From contig JAUVDE010000125.1 of the NCBI GenBank assembly GCA_030595485.1, positions 1 to 8,673 of the forward strand: 8,673 nt of DNA. Reading direction: 5' to 3'. Of this stretch, positions 6,198 through 8,673 are shown one piece after another. The stretch comes from Draconibacterium sp. Lineage in GTDB: Bacteria; Bacteroidota; Bacteroidia; Bacteroidales; Prolixibacteraceae. The position numbers and the translations under genes were made by a program. Under the pieces are notes generated by a model. It saw nothing but the letters and a program-made list of their open reading frames with translations, was not told the DNA's origin and did no database searches. Within the stretch, counting starts at the first letter, position 1. Each line of letters starts with the position of its first letter.

Positions 6198-8673
6198 ATG
6201 AGCGAAATGGAAATTCCGAGCAAGTACAACCCGGTAGAGGTTGAAGATAAGTGGTACAAATACTGGATGGATAATAAATTATTCCATTCAACACCCGACG
6301 AGCGTGAACCTTACACTATTGTAATTCCGCCACCAAACGTAACAGGAGTGTTACACATGGGGCACATGCTTAACAATACCATTCAGGATATTTTGGTTCG
6401 CCGTGCGCGCATGACCGGCAAAAATGCCTGCTGGGTTCCGGGAACCGACCACGCATCTATCGCCACCGAAGCAAAGGTTGTAAACAAACTAAATGCTGAA
6501 GGAATTGATAAATACGATCTTTCGCGCCCCGAGTTTTTGGAGCATGCCTGGGAGTGGACACACAAACACGGCGGAATTATTCTGGAGCAGTTGAAAAAAC
6601 TGGGAGCTTCGTGCGACTGGGATCGAACTGCTTTTACCATGGACGAAGTTCGTAGCGAATCGGTAATTAAAGTATTTGTCGACTTGTTTAACAAGGGTTT
6701 GGTTTACCGCGGTGTGCGTATGGTAAACTGGGATCCATCGGCAAAAACTGCCCTTTCCGACGAAGAGGTGATTTATAAAGAAATGCAGGGCAAACTTTAC
6801 TACCTGAAATATAAAATTGAAGCCCCCTCTGACTCCCCCGAGGGGGAGGACAAGAAGCCTCAATACCAGACTGCTCGTAAAGCTGATTATGAGCTATTAA
6901 AAAAGAATGCAAAAGAATTACGTCGTTTTTCTACTGAAGCGGAAAGTGCATTGTGGGAAATGGTGCGTGCGAATAAGTTAGGGGAGAAGTTCAGACGACA
7001 ACATATTATCAATGACATCATAGTTGATTTTGTTTGTCTTTCAAAAAAACTTGTAATTGAAGTTGATGGTGGATATCACAATAAACCTGAAATTCAAGAG
7101 CTGGATAAACTTAAAACCGACATTCTGAATGAATTAGGTTATAAGGTTATTCGATTTACAAATGATGAAGTGTTATCAGGTATGGATACGGTTTTGCAAT
7201 CCATTCAGGATGTTCTTAACACTCCCCCCTCGGGGGAGCAGGAGGGGGCTGAATATGTAACAATTGCTACGACTCGCCCTGAAACTATATTAGGCGATAC
7301 TGCGGTTTGTATAAATCCTGCCGACGAGCGTTTTGCCCACTTAAAAGGGAAACGTGTTTTGGTGCCACTTTTAAATCGTTCAATCCCAATTATTGAAGAC
7401 AATTACGTTGACATGGAATTTGGTACGGGTTGTTTGAAAATAACACCTGCACACGATTTAAATGACTACGAAATTGGAATGAAGCACAATCTTCCGTCGA
7501 TTGATATTTTTAACGACGATGGAACTTTGAGCGAAAAAGCTGAATTGTATATTGGAGAAGACCGTTTTGATGTTCGCGATAAAATTGTTCCCGAACTGGA
7601 AAAAAACGGAAATCTTGCCAAAATTGAAGACTACACAAATAAAGTTGGATTCTCGGAAAGAACGGATGTTATTATCGAACCTAAACTTTCGGCACAGTGG
7701 TTCCTTAAAATGGAAGAGCTGGTAAAACCGGCTTTGGAAAATGTAATGGACGATACCATTCAGTTCCACCCTCCGAAATTTAAAAACACCTACAAACACT
7801 GGATGGGCAACATTAAAGACTGGTGTATTAGTCGCCAGTTGTGGTGGGGGCACCAAATTCCGGTGTACTATATTAAACCCAAAGCCCCCCTTAATCCCCC
7901 CGAAGGGGGAAATTGGGGTTACGTGGTAGCCACCTCAAAAGAGGAGGCCTATGAACTGGCTCTTGCCAAACACCCCTCTCTCGGAGGGGACGGGGGAGGC
8001 TTTGAACTCATTCAAGATGATGATGCTTTAGATACTTGGTTCTCTAGCTGGTTGTGGCCCATCTCTGTTTTCGATGGCGTAAACAATCCTGAAAACGAGG
8101 AAATACAATATTATTATCCATCGTCGGATCTGGTGACTGCCCCCGACATTATTTTCTTTTGGGTAGCGCGAATGATTATTGCCGGTTACGAATATCGCGA
8201 TGATTTCCCATTCAAAAACGTATACTTTACCGGAATGGTGCGCGATGAACAACGCCGCAAAATGTCGAAGAGTTTAGGTAACTCGCCCGACCCACTTGAT
8301 TTGATTACTAAATACGGTGCCGATGGTGTGCGTGTTGGAATGTTACTATGTTCGCCTGCCGGTGGCGATTTGTTGTACGACGACAGCATGCCACAACAAG
8401 GTGCTGGGTTCTCAACAAAAGTATGGAATGCTTTCCGTTTGGTGAAAAACTGGGAAGTTGCAGATATTGAACAACCCGAGCATTCGAAATTAGCCATCAA
8501 CTGGTTCCAAAATAAATTGGGCGAAGTAGTTGAAACTTTAAACGGTCAGTTCGATAGTTTCCGAATTTCGGAAGCATTAATGACGGTTTATACAACTGTT
8601 CGCGACGAGTTCTCGGGTTGGTTATTAGAGATGGTAAAACCGGCTTACCAACATGCAATAGATGCTCAAACGT
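6198..8673 (+). CDS. valS: Valyl-tRNA synthetase with in-frame insertions (3' end outside window)
   Basis: Class I synthetase that charges tRNA(Val) in the cytoplasm. The frame is open for 825 codons to the window edge, so the anticodon-binding and coiled-coil C-terminus are not seen. Visible landmarks are PPPNVTGVLHMGH with the HIGH-type motif at residues 53-56, WVPGTDHASIATE, the editing-domain motif TIATTRPET (355-363), GTGCLKITPAHD-LNDYEIG (D420), WCISRQLWWGHQIPVYY, DTWFSSWLWPISVFDG and the KMSKS loop at 688-692. Three stretches are foreign to the family. Residues 209-351 carry a DUF559 nuclease domain. Residues about 563-574 (APLNPPEGGNWG) and about 593-601 (PSLGGDGGG) are read from GC-rich palindromes. 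All keep frame and lack stops, and all core motifs are intact, which argues for a working enzyme. The start at 6198 fits the family N-terminus (IPSKYNPVEVEDKWYKYW). The gene has its own promoter. Confidence 0.95.
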   Translation, partial: MSEMEIPSKYNPVEVEDKWYKYWMDNKLFHSTPDEREPYTIVIPPPNVTGVLHMGHMLNNTIQDILVRRARMTGKNACWVPGTDHASIATEAKVVNKLNAEGIDKYDLSRPEFLEHAWEWTHKHGGIILEQLKKLGASCDWDRTAFTMDEVRSESVIKVFVDLFNKGLVYRGVRMVNWDPSAKTALSDEEVIYKEMQGKLYYLKYKIEAPSDSPEGEDKKPQYQTARKADYELLKKNAKELRRFSTEAESALWEMVRANKLGEKFRRQHIINDIIVDFVCLSKKLVIEVDGGYHNKPEIQELDKLKTDILNELGYKVIRFTNDEVLSGMDTVLQSIQDVLNTPPSGEQEGAEYVTIATTRPETILGDTAVCINPADERFAHLKGKRVLVPLLNRSIPIIEDNYVDMEFGTGCLKITPAHDLNDYEIGMKHNLPSIDIFNDDGTLSEKAELYIGEDRFDVRDKIVPELEKNGNLAKIEDYTNKVGFSERTDVIIEPKLSAQWFLKMEELVKPALENVMDDTIQFHPPKFKNTYKHWMGNIKDWCISRQLWWGHQIPVYYIKPKAPLNPPEGGNWGYVVATSKEEAYELALAKHPSLGGDGGGFELIQDDDALDTWFSSWLWPISVFDGVNNPENEEIQYYYPSSDLVTAPDIIFFWVARMIIAGYEYRDDFPFKNVYFTGMVRDEQRRKMSKSLGNSPDPLDLITKYGADGVRVGMLLCSPAGGDLLYDDSMPQQGAGFSTKVWNAFRLVKNWEVADIEQPEHSKLAINWFQNKLGEVVETLNGQFDSFRISEALMTVYTTVRDEFSGWLLEMVKPAYQHAIDAQT
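6822..6849 (+). repeat. Palindrome copy A (left end of DUF559 element)
   Basis: GCCCCCTC, three bases, then CTCCCCC (6833-6839) and GGGGGAG (6842-6848) separated by GA. It is translated as APSDSPEGE. It has the same orientation as copy C and is inverted relative to copy B. Confidence 0.85.
7222..7249 (-). repeat. Palindrome copy B (right end of DUF559 element)
   Basis: CTCCCCC (7222-7228) pairs with GGGGGAG (7232-7238), followed by GAGGGGGC at 7242-7249. The reverse complement is nearly the same as copy A, with one base shifted in the spacer and one extra G in the core. It is translated as TPPSGEQEGA. Confidence 0.85.
7884..7918 (+). repeat. Palindrome copy C inside valS
   Basis: GCCCCCC is followed by TCCCCC (7895-7900) and GGGGGA (7905-7910) around loop CGAA, with outer CCCC/GGGG able to pair (7885-7890 with 7915-7918). 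It aligns with copy A in the same orientation. It is translated as APLNPPEGGNWG between the ValRS segments IPVYYIK and YVVA, a loop that is normally only a few residues long. Confidence 0.75.
7971..8000 (-). repeat. Palindrome copy D inside valS
   Basis: CCCCTC (7973-7978) pairs with GAGGGG (7984-7989), followed by CGGGGGAGGC to 8000. The reverse complement starts GCCTCCCCCG and is a diverged family member, inverted relative to copy C. The outer bases AAAGCC (7881-7886) and GGCTTT (7998-8003) mirror each other across the C-D pair. It is translated as HPSLGGDGGG just before FELIQDDDALDTWF. Confidence 0.65.

Larger units (their letters stand above)
6822..7249 (+). mobile_element. DUF559 nuclease element inserted in valS, bounded by inverted palindromes
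   Basis: A 428-bp block whose ends GCCCCCTC (6822-6829) and GAGGGGGC (7242-7249) are inverted copies, each leading into a CTCCCCC/GGGGGAG hairpin. TGAA flanks both sides (6818-6821 and 7250-7253), like a 4-bp target duplication. Element plus one TGAA is 432 bp, exactly 144 codons, and removing them restores YKIE-YVTIATTRPE, a normal ValRS sequence. The interior (valS residues about 223-341) is a complete DUF559 / Vsr-like PD-(D/E)XK endonuclease domain: AKELRRFSTEAESALWEMVR, FRRQH (265-269), then D277 in IIVDF, E288 and D290 in VIEVDGGYH, and GYKVIRF. The catalytic-type residues are intact. The first in-frame ATG (6960) lies after the domain has begun, so it seems to be made only as part of the ValRS chain. 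Interior Arg codons AGA and CGA appear beside CGT. No transposase is seen, so mobility is inferred. Confidence 0.8.

Noticed and set aside
6383..6912. Minus-strand frames of about 75-125 codons opposite valS
   Set aside because: They are antisense shadows of a conserved coding frame, with no family resemblance and mutually overlapping frames.
6822..7250. An intein within ValRS
   Set aside because: The insert begins with Ala and Pro and ends Gly-Ala before Glu. There is no Cys/Ser at the start, no His-Asn at the end, and no Hint-type blocks. The ends are DNA palindromes.
6198..8673. valS as a pseudogene because of its inserts
   Set aside because: No stop or frameshift in 825 codons, all inserts are multiples of three in effect, and the HIGH-type, editing and KMSKS motifs are intact.

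Overview
The window looks like chromosomal DNA of a Bacteroidota species, plausibly of the Marinilabiliales/Prolixibacteraceae type, although the exact lineage is inferred only from protein style. The support is AT-rich intergenic DNA, -7 boxes of the TAnnTTTG type instead of Pribnow boxes, lack of Shine-Dalgarno sequences before most starts, outer-membrane barrels ending in Phe, and many short palindromic repeats.

Layout from left to right. Positions 1-384 hold the 3' end of a PorT-like outer-membrane beta-barrel gene. Positions 541-1245 hold peptidase E. Next comes a cluster of four small hairpins (1288-1398). It abuts a decayed, 3'-truncated MBOAT (AlgI-type) O-acyltransferase pseudogene on the minus strand (1393-2371) with two frameshifts. 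An intergenic stretch of about 0.87 kb follows, with no convincing gene beyond one possible 29-residue membrane peptide. A complete ammonium transporter gene (3245-4480) ends in a good hairpin terminator. A complete DcaP-like porin gene (4754-5986) also ends in a strong hairpin. Valyl-tRNA synthetase starts at 6198 and runs off the right edge.

The remarkable part is valS. Its open frame is uninterrupted from 6198 to 8673 and keeps the HIGH-type, editing and KMSKS motifs. It nevertheless contains an in-frame 428-bp insertion (6822-7249) coding for an apparently intact DUF559 / Vsr-like PD-(D/E)XK nuclease domain. The insertion is bounded by inverted copies of a GC-rich palindrome and flanked by a 4-bp duplication (TGAA). 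It lies four codons before the TIATTRPET editing motif. A second pair of palindromes of the same family (7884-7918 and 7971-8000) is also read in frame, in two loops just before the conserved DTWFSSWLWP segment. The picture is of a palindrome-bounded selfish element, one copy carrying a nuclease, tolerated inside an essential housekeeping gene.

Ammonium uptake (inner membrane) and the porin (outer membrane) are neighbours but have separate promoters and terminators, so a joint role is only a guess. amt and valS share a closely similar promoter-to-start arrangement: the same TACTTTTG box 37 nt before ATG, and the same ATATTTC just upstream of ATG.
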